Of a DNA stretch of 64,000 bases, positions 18,764-28,193 are shown one piece after another. Made by a program: the position numbers and the translations under genes. The stretch lies in NCBI GenBank assembly GCA_041675005.1, contig JBAYUQ010000001.1, positions 434,001 to 498,000 on the forward strand. The letters are read 5' to 3'. Source of the DNA: PGYR01 sp041675005. Lineage in GTDB: Bacteria; Bacteroidota; Ignavibacteria; Kapaibacteriales; UBA2268. The notes under the pieces are model-generated. The model made no database searches and had not been told where the DNA came from. It saw only the letters and a list, made by a program, of their open reading frames with translations. Position 1 is the first letter of the stretch. Each line of letters starts with the position of its first letter.

Positions 18764-19960
18764 TTACATATTTTTTAGTAAATGACCCATTTTATCTTTT
18801 TTTGTCTTTAAATAAGACTCGTTATGTTTGTTTGCTTTTATCTCTATAGATTTTGTATCTACTACTTCTAATCCGTAACTATTTATTCCAACTCTTTTCT
18901 TAGGATTATTTGTCATCAAAATCATTTTTCTAACACCAAGTGAATGCAATATTTGTGCACCAATTCCATAATCCCTAGCATCTGCTTTGAAACCTAGATG
19001 TTCATTTGCTTCCACAGTATCCATTCCCTCCTCTTGGAGTGCGTAAGCCTTAATCTTGTTGATTAGCCCGATACCTCTGCCCTCTTGTCTCATATATAGA
19101 AGAACACCTTTACCGTTTTCTTCAATATTTATTAATGCTTGTTCTAGTTGAGGACCACAATCACATCTGAATGAACCAAATACATCACCTGTTAGACATT
19201 CTGAGTGAACTCTTACGAGTATTGGCTCATCTTCTTTCCATTCACCTTTGACAAGTGCAAGATGTTCTTTCCCATCTACAACATTTTCAAAAACATGCAA
19301 TTTGAAATCGCCAAATTCTGATGGAATATGGGCAGAAGCCACCTCTTTAATTAAAGTGTCCTTTTGAAATCTATATGCAATTAAGTTTTTGACAGTGATA
19401 ATTTTCAAATTATACTTCTTAGCAAACTCCATTAAGTCTGCTTTTCGAGCCATTGTCCCATCTTGATTTATAACTTCGCATAGAACTCCAACAGGTTTTA
19501 GTCCAGCTAAACGCATCAAATCTACAGTTGCTTCCGTATGCCCTGCTCTACGTAATACACCACCAGACTGCGCAATCAGAGGAAATATATGCCCCGGACG
19601 GCCTAAATCATTTGGTTTAGTATCCTTGTTCGCTAAAGCTCTTATTGTATGAGCTCTATCAACTGCTGAAATACCCGTAGTCGTATTATGCAAATAATCG
19701 ACAGATACTGTAAATTTAGTTTCATGTAATCCAGAATTATTCTTGACCATTACATCTAGTTCAAGTTCCAATGCCCTCTCTGGTGTTATAGAAACACAAA
19801 TTAGTCCCTTACCTTGAGTTGACATAAAGTTCACCATTTCTGGTGTACATAGTTCTGCCGAACATATCAAATCGCCTTCATTTTCACGATCTTCATCGTC
19901 CATAACAATTATCATTTTTCCCGATACTAAATCGGCTAATGCACTTTCTATCGAATCCAT
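18764..19960 (-). CDS. ribBA: Bifunctional DHBP synthase / GTP cyclohydrolase II
   Basis: A 398-residue fusion for the two entry branches of riboflavin synthesis. The RibB half (1-200) has the acidic metal loop MDDEDRENEGDLI and the AGHTEATVDLMRLAG segment; the RibA half (about 205-398) has the zinc ligands in SECLTGDVFGSFRCDCGPQ and the RQEGRGIGLINKIKAYALQ motif. Both halves look active. A strong AGGTGG ribosome-binding site lies at 19964-19969, and a 32-base palindrome sits just upstream of it. Confidence 0.97.
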   Translation of the reverse strand: MDSIESALADLVSGKMIIVMDDEDRENEGDLICSAELCTPEMVNFMSTQGKGLICVSITPERALELELDVMVKNNSGLHETKFTVSVDYLHNTTTGISAVDRAHTIRALANKDTKPNDLGRPGHIFPLIAQSGGVLRRAGHTEATVDLMRLAGLKPVGVLCEVINQDGTMARKADLMEFAKKYNLKIITVKNLIAYRFQKDTLIKEVASAHIPSEFGDFKLHVFENVVDGKEHLALVKGEWKEDEPILVRVHSECLTGDVFGSFRCDCGPQLEQALINIEENGKGVLLYMRQEGRGIGLINKIKAYALQEEGMDTVEANEHLGFKADARDYGIGAQILHSLGVRKMILMTNNPKKRVGINSYGLEVVDTKSIEIKANKHNESYLKTKKDKMGHLLKNM

Positions 19961-19975
19961 ATACCACCTATAAAA

Positions 19976-20007
19976 AATCTTTCATCTTTTTAAAAAGATG
20001 AAAGATT
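19976..20007 (-). terminator. 32-base perfect palindrome between yajC and ribBA
   Basis: AATCTTTCATCTTTTT is followed directly by its exact reverse complement. Read on the minus strand it folds as an 11-16 base-pair hairpin followed by a T-run, so it fits an intrinsic terminator for the tgt-yajC transcript. It ends only 16 bases before the ribBA ATG and touches the ribBA ribosome-binding site, so it could also be an attenuator. It is symmetrical and could act on either strand. Confidence 0.7.
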
Positions 20008-20032
20008 AATCTTAATTATTCTATTAAACTAA

Positions 20033-20338
20033 CTATTTTATTGCAGAAACTGCAGCTTTTTCAAATCTTACTTGTACGTTGTCAGCAATTTGAACTAAGA
20101 ATGTATCTTCATTAACATCTGTTACTGTACCATGTATTCCAGTTGATGTTATTACTTTATCACCTTTTTTGATACCATCTATCATTTTTTTGTGTTCTTG
20201 CTGTTTCTTTTTCTGAGGACGTATCATCAAGAAATACATTATAGCGAACATAGCACCAAAGAAAATTAACATGGACCACATTGAATCTCCACCACCTTGT
20301 CCAGCACCTGGAGCCATTGCAAATAAAGTTTTAATCAT
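20033..20338 (-). CDS. yajC: Preprotein translocase accessory protein YajC
   Basis: A 101-residue protein with one membrane helix (about residues 20-40, MWSMLIFFGAMFAIMYFLMI) followed by RPQKKKQQEHKKMIDGIKKGDKV, the YajC hallmark, and the small TSTGIHGTV beta domain. YajC associates with SecDF at the Sec translocon. It follows tgt by 33 bases on the minus strand; tgt-yajC is a very common gene pair. Confidence 0.95.
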   Translation of the reverse strand: MIKTLFAMAPGAGQGGGDSMWSMLIFFGAMFAIMYFLMIRPQKKKQQEHKKMIDGIKKGDKVITSTGIHGTVTDVNEDTFLVQIADNVQVRFEKAAVSAIK

Positions 20339-20371
20339 TTTTCTGAACCTTTTTTTCTAATTATTTAATTT

Positions 20372-21535
20372 TTATTTTTCAAATTTACTATAATAATTGC
20401 TTAAGTAATAATTTTTCCATTTAATAAAGTCACCTTTTTGAATATGTTCTCTTGCTTGGTCAACTAACCATTTGTAAAAAGCAAGATTTTGTTGTGAAGC
20501 AATTACATTCCCTAATATTTCATTTGTCTTTATTAAATGCCTTAAATATCCTTTAGAATAATTATTACTTGAATAACAATTCAAACCAGAATCTATTGGA
20601 TTATCATCCATTATATACTTTGAATTTCTAATATTCACAACTCCTGTAGTAGTAAATAACTGTCCATTTCTAGCATTTCTAGTAGGCAATACACAATCGA
20701 ACATATCAACTCCTCGCTCTATACATTCAAGTATATTCTCAGGTTTCCCAACCCCCATAAGGTACCTAGGTTTATTCTTTGGTAGATTATCTGTACAAAT
20801 ATCGGTCATTTCATACATAACATCAGCATCCTCACCTACAGATAAACCACCGATTGCATTTCCATGGAAATCCATATCTGTCATTCTCTTACAATATTCA
20901 ATTCGGAGATCTTTTTCCATCCCACCTTGACCTATGCCAAATAAGAATTGTTTATGATTATATCTTTGTTTCTGTAATTCAAATTCATTTTTTGAATCTT
21001 GTGCCCATTTCAAAGATAATTTCATTGATTTTTCGACATAGCTTCTTTCTGCGGGGTATTCGACACATTCGTCTAATACCATACATATATCTGAACCTAG
21101 AGTTTTTTGGATTTCTACAACTTTAGCAGGTGTGAAGTAATGTTTAGAACCATCAATATGAGATTTGAATTCAACTCCTTCATCTGATATATGTCTTATA
21201 TCTTGAAGTGAAAATACTTGGAATCCCCCACTATCGGTTAATATAGACCTATCCCAATTCATGAATTTATGCAATCCACCATAATGGGAAATTACTTCCA
21301 TACCCGGTCGTAAATACAAATGATATGTATTGCCTAATATTATTCTATAATCAAATTCCTCTTTGATTATTCGTTGATCAACTGCCTTCACAGTGCCAAC
21401 AGTACCAACTGGCATAAAAACAGGAGTGTCAATTACTGAATTATCTGTAATTAATTTTCCTATTCTTGCTTTAGATTTCGTATCTTCTTTTATTAATTCG
21501 AACAATTTTTCATTATTGTTTTGTAAAAAAATCAA
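20372..21535 (-). CDS. tgt: tRNA-guanine transglycosylase lacking the usual zinc ligands
   Basis: Exchanges guanine 34 for preQ1 in the queuosine pathway. The 387-residue protein has the substrate loop LTDSGGFQVFSLQ (Asp101), GGLSVGED, and the nucleophile region MFDCVLPTRNARNG (Asp280). The structural zinc site near the C terminus normally has CxCxxC plus His; here it reads SGLNCYSSNNYSKGYLRHL, and the HNL motif reads QNL (Gln349), so only one of four ligands remains. The open frame begins at TTG 21535, but TTG at 21505 gives MFELIKED, closer to usual family starts. Confidence 0.93.
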   Translation of the reverse strand: MIFLQNNNEKLFELIKEDTKSKARIGKLITDNSVIDTPVFMPVGTVGTVKAVDQRIIKEEFDYRIILGNTYHLYLRPGMEVISHYGGLHKFMNWDRSILTDSGGFQVFSLQDIRHISDEGVEFKSHIDGSKHYFTPAKVVEIQKTLGSDICMVLDECVEYPAERSYVEKSMKLSLKWAQDSKNEFELQKQRYNHKQFLFGIGQGGMEKDLRIEYCKRMTDMDFHGNAIGGLSVGEDADVMYEMTDICTDNLPKNKPRYLMGVGKPENILECIERGVDMFDCVLPTRNARNGQLFTTTGVVNIRNSKYIMDDNPIDSGLNCYSSNNYSKGYLRHLIKTNEILGNVIASQQNLAFYKWLVDQAREHIQKGDFIKWKNYYLSNYYSKFEK

Positions 21536-21603
21536 ACTAATAATTTATTTTTTAAATACAGTTTTATTATTATTGTTATTCAACAAATTGTACAAATAAT
21601 TAT

Positions 21604-23793
21604 ATGTCAAATCAAAATCAAACATTATTTGATAAACTAAATATACAAGATGCATTTCGTTCTGTTGAGAATGATAATTATCTACGTAAATCTAAACTTA
21701 TTAGATACATAATATTATCGTTAACACTTATTATTACCACATTCTTTTTTTCATATCATTTGGGTACTGATTTATTCAATGGTGCTGGTCAGAATATAAC
21801 TGAAGGTCAACTTTGGAATAGTAAAGCCTTAGTTGCCGAAAATGCATTTCCTCTTTTAAAAAGTAGAAAAAAATATAATCTTGAAATAGAGAATATTAAA
21901 TCTGAAGTTCTTCCTAACTTCAAAGTAATCAAAGGTACTGATGAAAGGGTAATTCAAGAAATATTAATAATCATAGATACTAATTACGTTTTTAAAAACT
22001 ATAATTATGATGAAAAAATAAAAAAAGAATTCAGTGAAAATCAAACTAAACTTAAAAGAAAAATTAAAGATGATTTAACTAATTACTATTCAAAAGGGAT
22101 TTTAGATAAGAACAAATCTGATTTCAATAATTCTTCTTTGTATGCAGTAAATGATAAAAATGAACAAACTATTCTAAATTTTGATAATGTCTATCAAATC
22201 GAAGATATTGAACTAAAGATTAAAAATATACTTAAATCTAATATAAATGAACAGATTAATAGTGATTTGAGTTCACAAGTTATAAAATTCGTTCAACCTA
22301 ATTTAATATTCTCTTCTAATCTAACTAATGAGAGGGTTAAACTAGCTGTTAATAATGTACCGAAGAACGAAGAAATAATAAGTAAAGGGCAAATTTTAGT
22401 AAGGAAGAATGATAGACTCTCAGAAAAACAAGTAAGAGTTCTTAAATCTTATTTTAGTTCAATTGATGCATCAGAAGAAAAAGGAAATTCAATTTTTGTA
22501 TTGTTAGGCAGTTTAGGTCACGCTTCTCTTATTCTACTTTTATTAGTCTTTTATTTAAAGAATATTAGAAACAGAATATTCACAGACAATTTTCAATTAA
22601 TTATCCTTTGTTTAATCTTTGTTTCGACAGCATTGTTATCGTGGCTTTCATTAGAAATTAATTCTTCTTTTAGTCTAGAATACCTAATATTTATTCCTGC
22701 CTTTTCTATGATGGCAGCTATTATTTTTGATTCTCGAACTGCATTCTATTTTACAGTTACACTTGCTCTATTAGTAGCGGGTGTTAGAGGTAACGATTAC
22801 ACCACAGCATTACTTCACTTGTTTGCAGGTGCAGTTGCATCTTATACAGTTAGAGATATTCAGAATAGAACACAGATGTTTAAATCTATATTTTTTATAT
22901 TCTTAGGGTATGCATTTCCATTAGTGGTATTCTATTTTGAAAGGTCTTCAAACCTAACTGAGCTTTTGAATAATTCGATAATTATTTCTGCTAACTCTAT
23001 TCTCTCCCCTCTCATTACGTTTGGGCTAATTTTTATATTGGAGAGATTCTCGAATTTCTCTACTGATTTGCAATTGAAAGAATACGATAATCCAGATCAT
23101 CCATTGCTGAAGAAAATGAGTGATATAGCACCAGGTACATACCAGCATAGTTTGAATGTAGCAATGCTAGCAGAAAGGTCTGCGATTGCAATTGGAGCTA
23201 ATCCTGTATATTGTAAGGCTAGTAGTTTATTCCATGATATTGGAAAGATGAAAAAACCTGAGTATTTCGTAGAAAATCAAATAGATATTGGGAATAAGCA
23301 TGACCAAATGCCCCCTAAAAAGAGTGCTAAAATCATTATAGACCATGTAAACTATGGGGTTGAATTAGCAAAACAATACAAACTCCCAAATAGAATGATG
23401 GATATTATATTGATGCATCACGGTACTACTTTGGTTCAATACTTTTATAATAAGGCACTAGAGCAAGCAGAAGACCCATCTAAAGTTTTGGAAGAGGATT
23501 ATAGATATCCTGGTCCAAAACCAAAGACAAGAGAAGCCGCTCTAATTATGCTATGTGATACTGCAGAGGCAATTTCACATGTTAGAAATTATACAAGTGA
23601 TGAATTAGATGCTATTTTGCAGAAAGTGATTCTTGATAGAATTTCAGATGGTCAATTCGATGATTCTGGTATTTCAGTTAAAGATTTGCAAACTGTAAAA
23701 TTCACAATAGTTAAAAATCTTATAGGTATGGGGCATAAGCGAATACAATACAAAGAAGCACCAAAATCTATCAAGACGGATTATGAAGACTAA
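21604..23793 (+). CDS. 7TM-HD family membrane phosphohydrolase (YqfF/PgpH type)
   Basis: A 729-residue membrane protein. After one N-terminal helix it has an extracytoplasmic 7TMR-HDED domain (about residues 55-290), then seven membrane helices (about 295-485), and a cytoplasmic HD domain whose metal motif SSLFHDIGKMKKPEYF lies near residue 544 with DIILMHHGTTLVQYF further on. Family members such as PgpH hydrolyse cyclic di-AMP; that activity here is by homology. It overlaps xerD by 11 bases. Confidence 0.92.
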   Translation: MSNQNQTLFDKLNIQDAFRSVENDNYLRKSKLIRYIILSLTLIITTFFFSYHLGTDLFNGAGQNITEGQLWNSKALVAENAFPLLKSRKKYNLEIENIKSEVLPNFKVIKGTDERVIQEILIIIDTNYVFKNYNYDEKIKKEFSENQTKLKRKIKDDLTNYYSKGILDKNKSDFNNSSLYAVNDKNEQTILNFDNVYQIEDIELKIKNILKSNINEQINSDLSSQVIKFVQPNLIFSSNLTNERVKLAVNNVPKNEEIISKGQILVRKNDRLSEKQVRVLKSYFSSIDASEEKGNSIFVLLGSLGHASLILLLLVFYLKNIRNRIFTDNFQLIILCLIFVSTALLSWLSLEINSSFSLEYLIFIPAFSMMAAIIFDSRTAFYFTVTLALLVAGVRGNDYTTALLHLFAGAVASYTVRDIQNRTQMFKSIFFIFLGYAFPLVVFYFERSSNLTELLNNSIIISANSILSPLITFGLIFILERFSNFSTDLQLKEYDNPDHPLLKKMSDIAPGTYQHSLNVAMLAERSAIAIGANPVYCKASSLFHDIGKMKKPEYFVENQIDIGNKHDQMPPKKSAKIIIDHVNYGVELAKQYKLPNRMMDIILMHHGTTLVQYFYNKALEQAEDPSKVLEEDYRYPGPKPKTREAALIMLCDTAEAISHVRNYTSDELDAILQKVILDRISDGQFDDSGISVKDLQTVKFTIVKNLIGMGHKRIQYKEAPKSIKTDYED

Positions 23794-24706
23794 TAAACAA
23801 GAATTACCGATTAGTTTGACTAAGCATCTAAAAGCTTTCTTGTACTATATAGAATTAGAAAAAGGGTTAGCAGAAAATACAATTTCATCATATAAGAATG
23901 ACTTAACAAGATTAATAGAATTCACTTATGATAATGGTGTGTCATACTATCAAGAAATATCTCTAGAATTATTAGAAAATTTCTTTAATCAGTTATATGA
24001 ATTAGGCTTAAATAATTCTTCGAGAGCTAGATATCTATCTGCAATTAGAGAATTATTCAAATATCTTAATTATAAAAAAATTATACCTGATAATAAAACA
24101 GAGAAACTTGATTTACCAAAATCAAGCCGCAAAATTCCTGAAGTTCTCTCATATCACGAAATTTCAATGATTTTAGATGTTATTGATATCCATACTCATC
24201 TTGGCATTAGAGATAGAGCTATGCTGGAAACACTCTACGCCTCTGGACTACGTGTCTCGGAGTTAACTGGAGTTAAGGAGCGTGATATACTGTTTGATGA
24301 GGGTATAATTAGAGTGTTTGGTAAAGGTTCGAAAGAGAGGATTGTTCCTATTGGTTCGAGTGCCTTGCAATTTATAAAACAATACTTATCAGAAGTTCGA
24401 TTCCATATTAAGAACTCCAATAAACATGCTGAGGAATTATTTTTGAATTCTAGAGGAGGGAAATTAAGCCGAATGGGAATATGGAAGATAATTGACAAGT
24501 ATGTAAAAATGACGAACATTGAGAAGAATGTACATCCACATACATTTAGACATTCTTTCGCAACGCATTTACTTGAAGGCGGTGCAGACCTTAGATCGGT
24601 TCAAGAAATGTTGGGGCATTCAGATATTTCAACTACTCAGATATACACACATATAGACAATCAATATCTAAAAGAAATTCACAACAGTTTCCATCCAAGA
24701 GCTTAA
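23783..24706 (+). CDS. xerD: Site-specific tyrosine recombinase XerC/D
   Basis: A 307-residue tyrosine recombinase for chromosome dimer resolution. The N-terminal SAM-like DNA-binding domain covers about residues 12-98. The catalytic set is complete: Arg157 in ASGLRVSELTG, Lys182 in GKGSKERIVPIG, His253 and Arg256 in HTFRHSFATHLL, His279 in LGHSDISTTQIYTH, and nucleophile Tyr288. Standard length and a housekeeping setting argue for XerD/XerC rather than a phage integrase. It may be coupled to the upstream HD-domain gene. Confidence 0.93.
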   Translation: MKTNKQELPISLTKHLKAFLYYIELEKGLAENTISSYKNDLTRLIEFTYDNGVSYYQEISLELLENFFNQLYELGLNNSSRARYLSAIRELFKYLNYKKIIPDNKTEKLDLPKSSRKIPEVLSYHEISMILDVIDIHTHLGIRDRAMLETLYASGLRVSELTGVKERDILFDEGIIRVFGKGSKERIVPIGSSALQFIKQYLSEVRFHIKNSNKHAEELFLNSRGGKLSRMGIWKIIDKYVKMTNIEKNVHPHTFRHSFATHLLEGGADLRSVQEMLGHSDISTTQIYTHIDNQYLKEIHNSFHPRA

Positions 24707-26437
24707 TTATTCGATAATAATTTTTTTCGGATTATCATTAATCATCAGTATGTACATACCCATCATATAATTAGATACATCTAGTTCAAATTTATTAGTA
24801 TTGAAACCTAAATCTAATAATATATTACCTTTTAAATCAAATAATTTTACTTCATTGAAAATATACTCAGATTCAATTATTAACTTATTTAAATTATTAA
24901 CAGGGTTTGGATAAACTAAGTAATTTGATTTTGAATAATCGTTATATACAATCGAAAGACTATATTCACATGCAGTTAACAATTTGCTGGTATTAGATTT
25001 CTCAGCTTCTATTTTATTACTGCTTAAAATATTAGGCAACCCTATTGGAGGCCAATTACTATTACTATAATAATCTAACTTATCATTTAAGTAGAGACTT
25101 TTAAGTGTAACATCATCAGTATTATCAGGAGTTATTTTTCCTTTTATATTATTTCCATATTCGAAATGATCATTCCCACTTAAAAAATAGTTCCCCATCA
25201 AGAAAGTTGTATTTGTTACCTCATTTCCAATGAAGTTTTGACTATTAGTTGGAGTGCCAGGATTCATAAATAACCCGTACAAGTCTGCTCTATTTCTAAA
25301 GAAAGTATTGTATTTACCATTCTGTCCATGAGAATCGTCAATGACTATATGTTGAACTGTATTTCCCTCGAAAAGATTAGAATATGGGTAATTACCATGT
25401 AAAACCAGATCACCTGCTGAGTTTGCAGGCAATGAAACATCTGTCCAATATGGATCGGTTGAATAATTATAACTAAACACATTACCATTAGCTCCGGCTT
25501 GCAATATCATTGAGTGGCGTAAATGATTGAACTGATTGTTATATACTAAACACTCACTTGTTGCAAATTGTAGCATAATTCCATAAGCTTTTCCTCCCCC
25601 ACCATAATCAAATCCATCTTGGAAATATGAACCAGTAACTTGGCAGTTTAGTGAGTTTGCAATCGTAATATGAGCGTAATTTGAGTTATAACTTCTTACA
25701 CATGAGATAGATGCATCTTTTACATATTCTAAATATATATTACTAGTCTGCGATTCAGTTTGGTCCTTTCGTTTTATCGTAAAATTAGAAATACTTATAT
25801 TTCTAATAAGATTTAAGGTGATTATTCTAGGGTTATCTTCTAAGTAATAATCGCGTCTTAGAAATGAATTTAAGTTAATATTTTTATTTGAAATAGATAA
25901 CACTTCTATTATTTGACCTGTTGAATACTTAGCCCAGTCAGAAGTTATTTTATCACGATCCTCATCAAATAAATATATTATATCACCCTTTTTAGTATTA
26001 TGCTCATTTGAAGATATATCGTAATCATTAGTTTTTAGTGGTTTGTTGAGGAAGAGTGTATCTCTATTCGAACTTCCAATCGCAGTTATGAGATGATTAC
26101 TTTCTTTTAGGTCAAATTCTAGAATAGTACCTGTAGTAGATTCACCTTCCAAAGCAATATTATCAGATAATATTATTGATTTACTAAAATTATAAATGCC
26201 ATTATTAAAATATATTCTCGTAAATACTGATTTCTTATTTTTAATTATAAATTCTATTGTTTCATTATCGGATAGAGAATTTTTTTGTTTGAGGTCCTGA
26301 AAGTTAATAAAATTTTCATCAGTAGAAACTTTCTTACTTGATCCAACATTCGACCAATCTGTCAATCTTTCCTTAGGGATGTCTTGAGCAAATGAACTAT
26401 TTACAAATACAATTAATAGTAGAACAAATATTCTCAT
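24707..26437 (-). CDS. Secreted parallel beta-helix protein with T9SS sorting domain
   Basis: A 576-residue exported protein. The signal peptide ends near SSFAQD at residue 18. The body resembles pectate-lyase-type right-handed beta-helices (RIYFNNGIYNFSKSI, IALEGESTTGTIL, and repeated asparagine-rich turns), but no catalytic set can be assigned, so the substrate is unknown. The last 80 residues form a type A Por sorting domain: YPNPVNNLNKLII, VKLFDLKGNILLDL, MMGMYILMINDNPKKIIIE. It ends one base after the convergent xerD stop and lies two bases downstream of the carboxyltransferase gene. Confidence 0.82.
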   Translation of the reverse strand: MRIFVLLLIVFVNSSFAQDIPKERLTDWSNVGSSKKVSTDENFINFQDLKQKNSLSDNETIEFIIKNKKSVFTRIYFNNGIYNFSKSIILSDNIALEGESTTGTILEFDLKESNHLITAIGSSNRDTLFLNKPLKTNDYDISSNEHNTKKGDIIYLFDEDRDKITSDWAKYSTGQIIEVLSISNKNINLNSFLRRDYYLEDNPRIITLNLIRNISISNFTIKRKDQTESQTSNIYLEYVKDASISCVRSYNSNYAHITIANSLNCQVTGSYFQDGFDYGGGGKAYGIMLQFATSECLVYNNQFNHLRHSMILQAGANGNVFSYNYSTDPYWTDVSLPANSAGDLVLHGNYPYSNLFEGNTVQHIVIDDSHGQNGKYNTFFRNRADLYGLFMNPGTPTNSQNFIGNEVTNTTFLMGNYFLSGNDHFEYGNNIKGKITPDNTDDVTLKSLYLNDKLDYYSNSNWPPIGLPNILSSNKIEAEKSNTSKLLTACEYSLSIVYNDYSKSNYLVYPNPVNNLNKLIIESEYIFNEVKLFDLKGNILLDLGFNTNKFELDVSNYMMGMYILMINDNPKKIIIE

Positions 26438-26439
26438 AT

Positions 26440-28047
26440 TTACATCCTAAATACACCAAATTGATGGTCTTCTATATCTTTATTCAAAGAGATAGAAATA
26501 TTCATTGCAATTATATTCCGTGTATCTATTGGGTCAATTATACCATCATCCCATAATCTAGCTGATGAATAATATGGTGTTGCTTGTGCTTCATATAAGT
26601 CAATTATTGGCTGCTTTATAGCATTTATTTCTTCTTCAGTTAACTTCTTACCTGACTTCTCTAGTTGTTTAATCTTAACATCAGTAAGTACACCAGCAGC
26701 TTGTTCACCACCCATGACAGATATTTTACCAGTTGGCCACATCCAAAGGAAATTTGGGTCATATCCACGACCACACATAGCGTAATTACCAGCACCATAG
26801 CTACCTGCTATAATCATAGTCACTTTAGGTACGTTGGCGTTTGCTACAGCGTGTACTAACTTAGCTCCGTCCCTTGCTATACCTCCATGCTCATACTTTT
26901 TGCCGACCATAAACCCAGTTATATTTTGCATAAATAGCAATGGTATCTTTCTTACACAGCATAACTCAATAAAGTGCGCTCCTTTTAAACTAGATTCTGA
27001 AAATAGAACTCCATTATTAGCCAAAATTCCAACAGGATAACCCATAATCCTTGCGAAGCCAGTAACTAACGATTTACCATAATTTTCTTTAAACTCTTGG
27101 AATCGACTACCATCAACTACTCTTGCTATTACTTCTCTAATGTCAAATGGAGTTCTGATATTTTTTGGAATAATTCCATATAGTTCATTCATATCATAAT
27201 ATGGCTCTTCTATTTTATCTCTTTTTATATGGAATTTCGTACGTTCATCAAAGTTTTCGACTATATTTCGTGCTATTTGGAGTGCATGGTCATCATTCTC
27301 AGCAAGATGGTCAGCAACACCAGATATTTTAGTGTGAACCTCTGCCCCACCCAATTCCTCAGCAGTAACTTCTTCACCAGTTGCGGCCTTAACTAAAGGA
27401 GGGCCACCAATGAATATAGTTGCTTGATTACGAACCATTATAGTCTCATCGCTCATTGCAGGAACATAAGCACCCCCAGCTGTACAAGATCCCATAACTA
27501 CTGCAATCTGTGGTATCCTCATCTTTGACATTTGAGCTTGATTATAGAATATATTCCCAAAATGCTCTTTATCTGCAAAAGTCTCGGATTGAAATGGCAA
27601 GAATATTCCACCTGAATCTACAAGGTAAATACAAGGAAGATGATTTTTCATAGCGATTTGCTGTGCCCTTATATGCTTCTTTATTGTCATAGGGAAGTAT
27701 GTTCCTCCCTTCACAGTTGCATCATTAGCAACTATCATACACTCGACACCTTTTATAATTCCGATACCGGCAACCATACCAGCAGAAGGAGCCATATTAT
27801 CGTACAAATCATAAGCTGCAAATCCGCCGATTTCTAGGAAAGGAGTATTCTTATCACATAATTTCTTTATTCTATCTCTAACTAATAGCTTACCTCGATC
27901 TGTGTGTTTCTTTCTACTATGTTCAGGGCCACCTAACTTGATTTCAGAAAATCGAGATTTAAGTTGGTCAAGCAATTGAGTATTATACTCGTAATTCTCT
28001 TTGTAATCTGGTGAGCTAGTTGAAATTCTAGATTTGATTCTTTTCAT
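26440..28047 (-). CDS. mccB: Acyl-CoA carboxylase carboxyltransferase (methylcrotonyl-CoA type)
   Basis: A 535-residue biotin-dependent carboxyltransferase beta subunit. Crotonase-like N and C lobes are seen with ARQRIKKL-like SRKKHTDRGKLLVRDRI at the start, GGTYFPMTIKKHIRAQQIA, LVDSGGIFLPFQ, MGSCTAGGAYVPAMSDE, and IAGSYGAGNYAMCGRGYDP. Length and the GGTYFP segment point to methylcrotonyl-CoA carboxylase rather than propionyl-CoA carboxylase. The biotin carboxylase and biotin carrier partners lie about 2.4 kb away on the other strand beside a matching hydratase, supporting leucine breakdown; geranyl-CoA carboxylase cannot be excluded. Confidence 0.88.
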   Translation of the reverse strand: MKRIKSRISTSSPDYKENYEYNTQLLDQLKSRFSEIKLGGPEHSRKKHTDRGKLLVRDRIKKLCDKNTPFLEIGGFAAYDLYDNMAPSAGMVAGIGIIKGVECMIVANDATVKGGTYFPMTIKKHIRAQQIAMKNHLPCIYLVDSGGIFLPFQSETFADKEHFGNIFYNQAQMSKMRIPQIAVVMGSCTAGGAYVPAMSDETIMVRNQATIFIGGPPLVKAATGEEVTAEELGGAEVHTKISGVADHLAENDDHALQIARNIVENFDERTKFHIKRDKIEEPYYDMNELYGIIPKNIRTPFDIREVIARVVDGSRFQEFKENYGKSLVTGFARIMGYPVGILANNGVLFSESSLKGAHFIELCCVRKIPLLFMQNITGFMVGKKYEHGGIARDGAKLVHAVANANVPKVTMIIAGSYGAGNYAMCGRGYDPNFLWMWPTGKISVMGGEQAAGVLTDVKIKQLEKSGKKLTEEEINAIKQPIIDLYEAQATPYYSSARLWDDGIIDPIDTRNIIAMNISISLNKDIEDHQFGVFRM

Positions 28048-28140
28048 ATTATATTCTATTAAATTGGGTTTCTATTGAGATTATAAATATAAGAATAATA
28101 TTGAATAATGAGTAATTCTATTTTTCTTTAGACAAAAAAA

Positions 28141-28162
28141 ATGCCCTTATAGTAAAGGGCAT
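28141..28162 (-). terminator. Intrinsic terminator of the M20 dipeptidase gene
   Basis: On the minus strand ATGCCCTT-TACTAT-AAGGGCAT forms an 8 base-pair stem with a 6-base loop, followed by a run of T residues (28134-28140 on the plus strand are all A). It begins about 30 bases after the dipeptidase stop codon. Confidence 0.85.
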
Positions 28163-28193
28163 TTTATATAAAGCAATTAATAATTAAGTTATA

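Noticed and set aside
19961..20040. FMN riboswitch upstream of ribBA
   Set aside because: The gap is only about 70 bases and holds a simple palindrome; none of the conserved FMN-aptamer sequence is present.
23783..24706. Tyrosine recombinase as a sign of a prophage or integrative element
   Set aside because: It is a standard-length XerC/D protein in a housekeeping setting, with no phage genes, tRNA target or flanking repeats nearby.
28048..28193. Short CRISPR-like repeat around the GGGCAT palindrome
   Set aside because: It is a single inverted repeat with a T-run, which is a terminator; there are no spaced copies.
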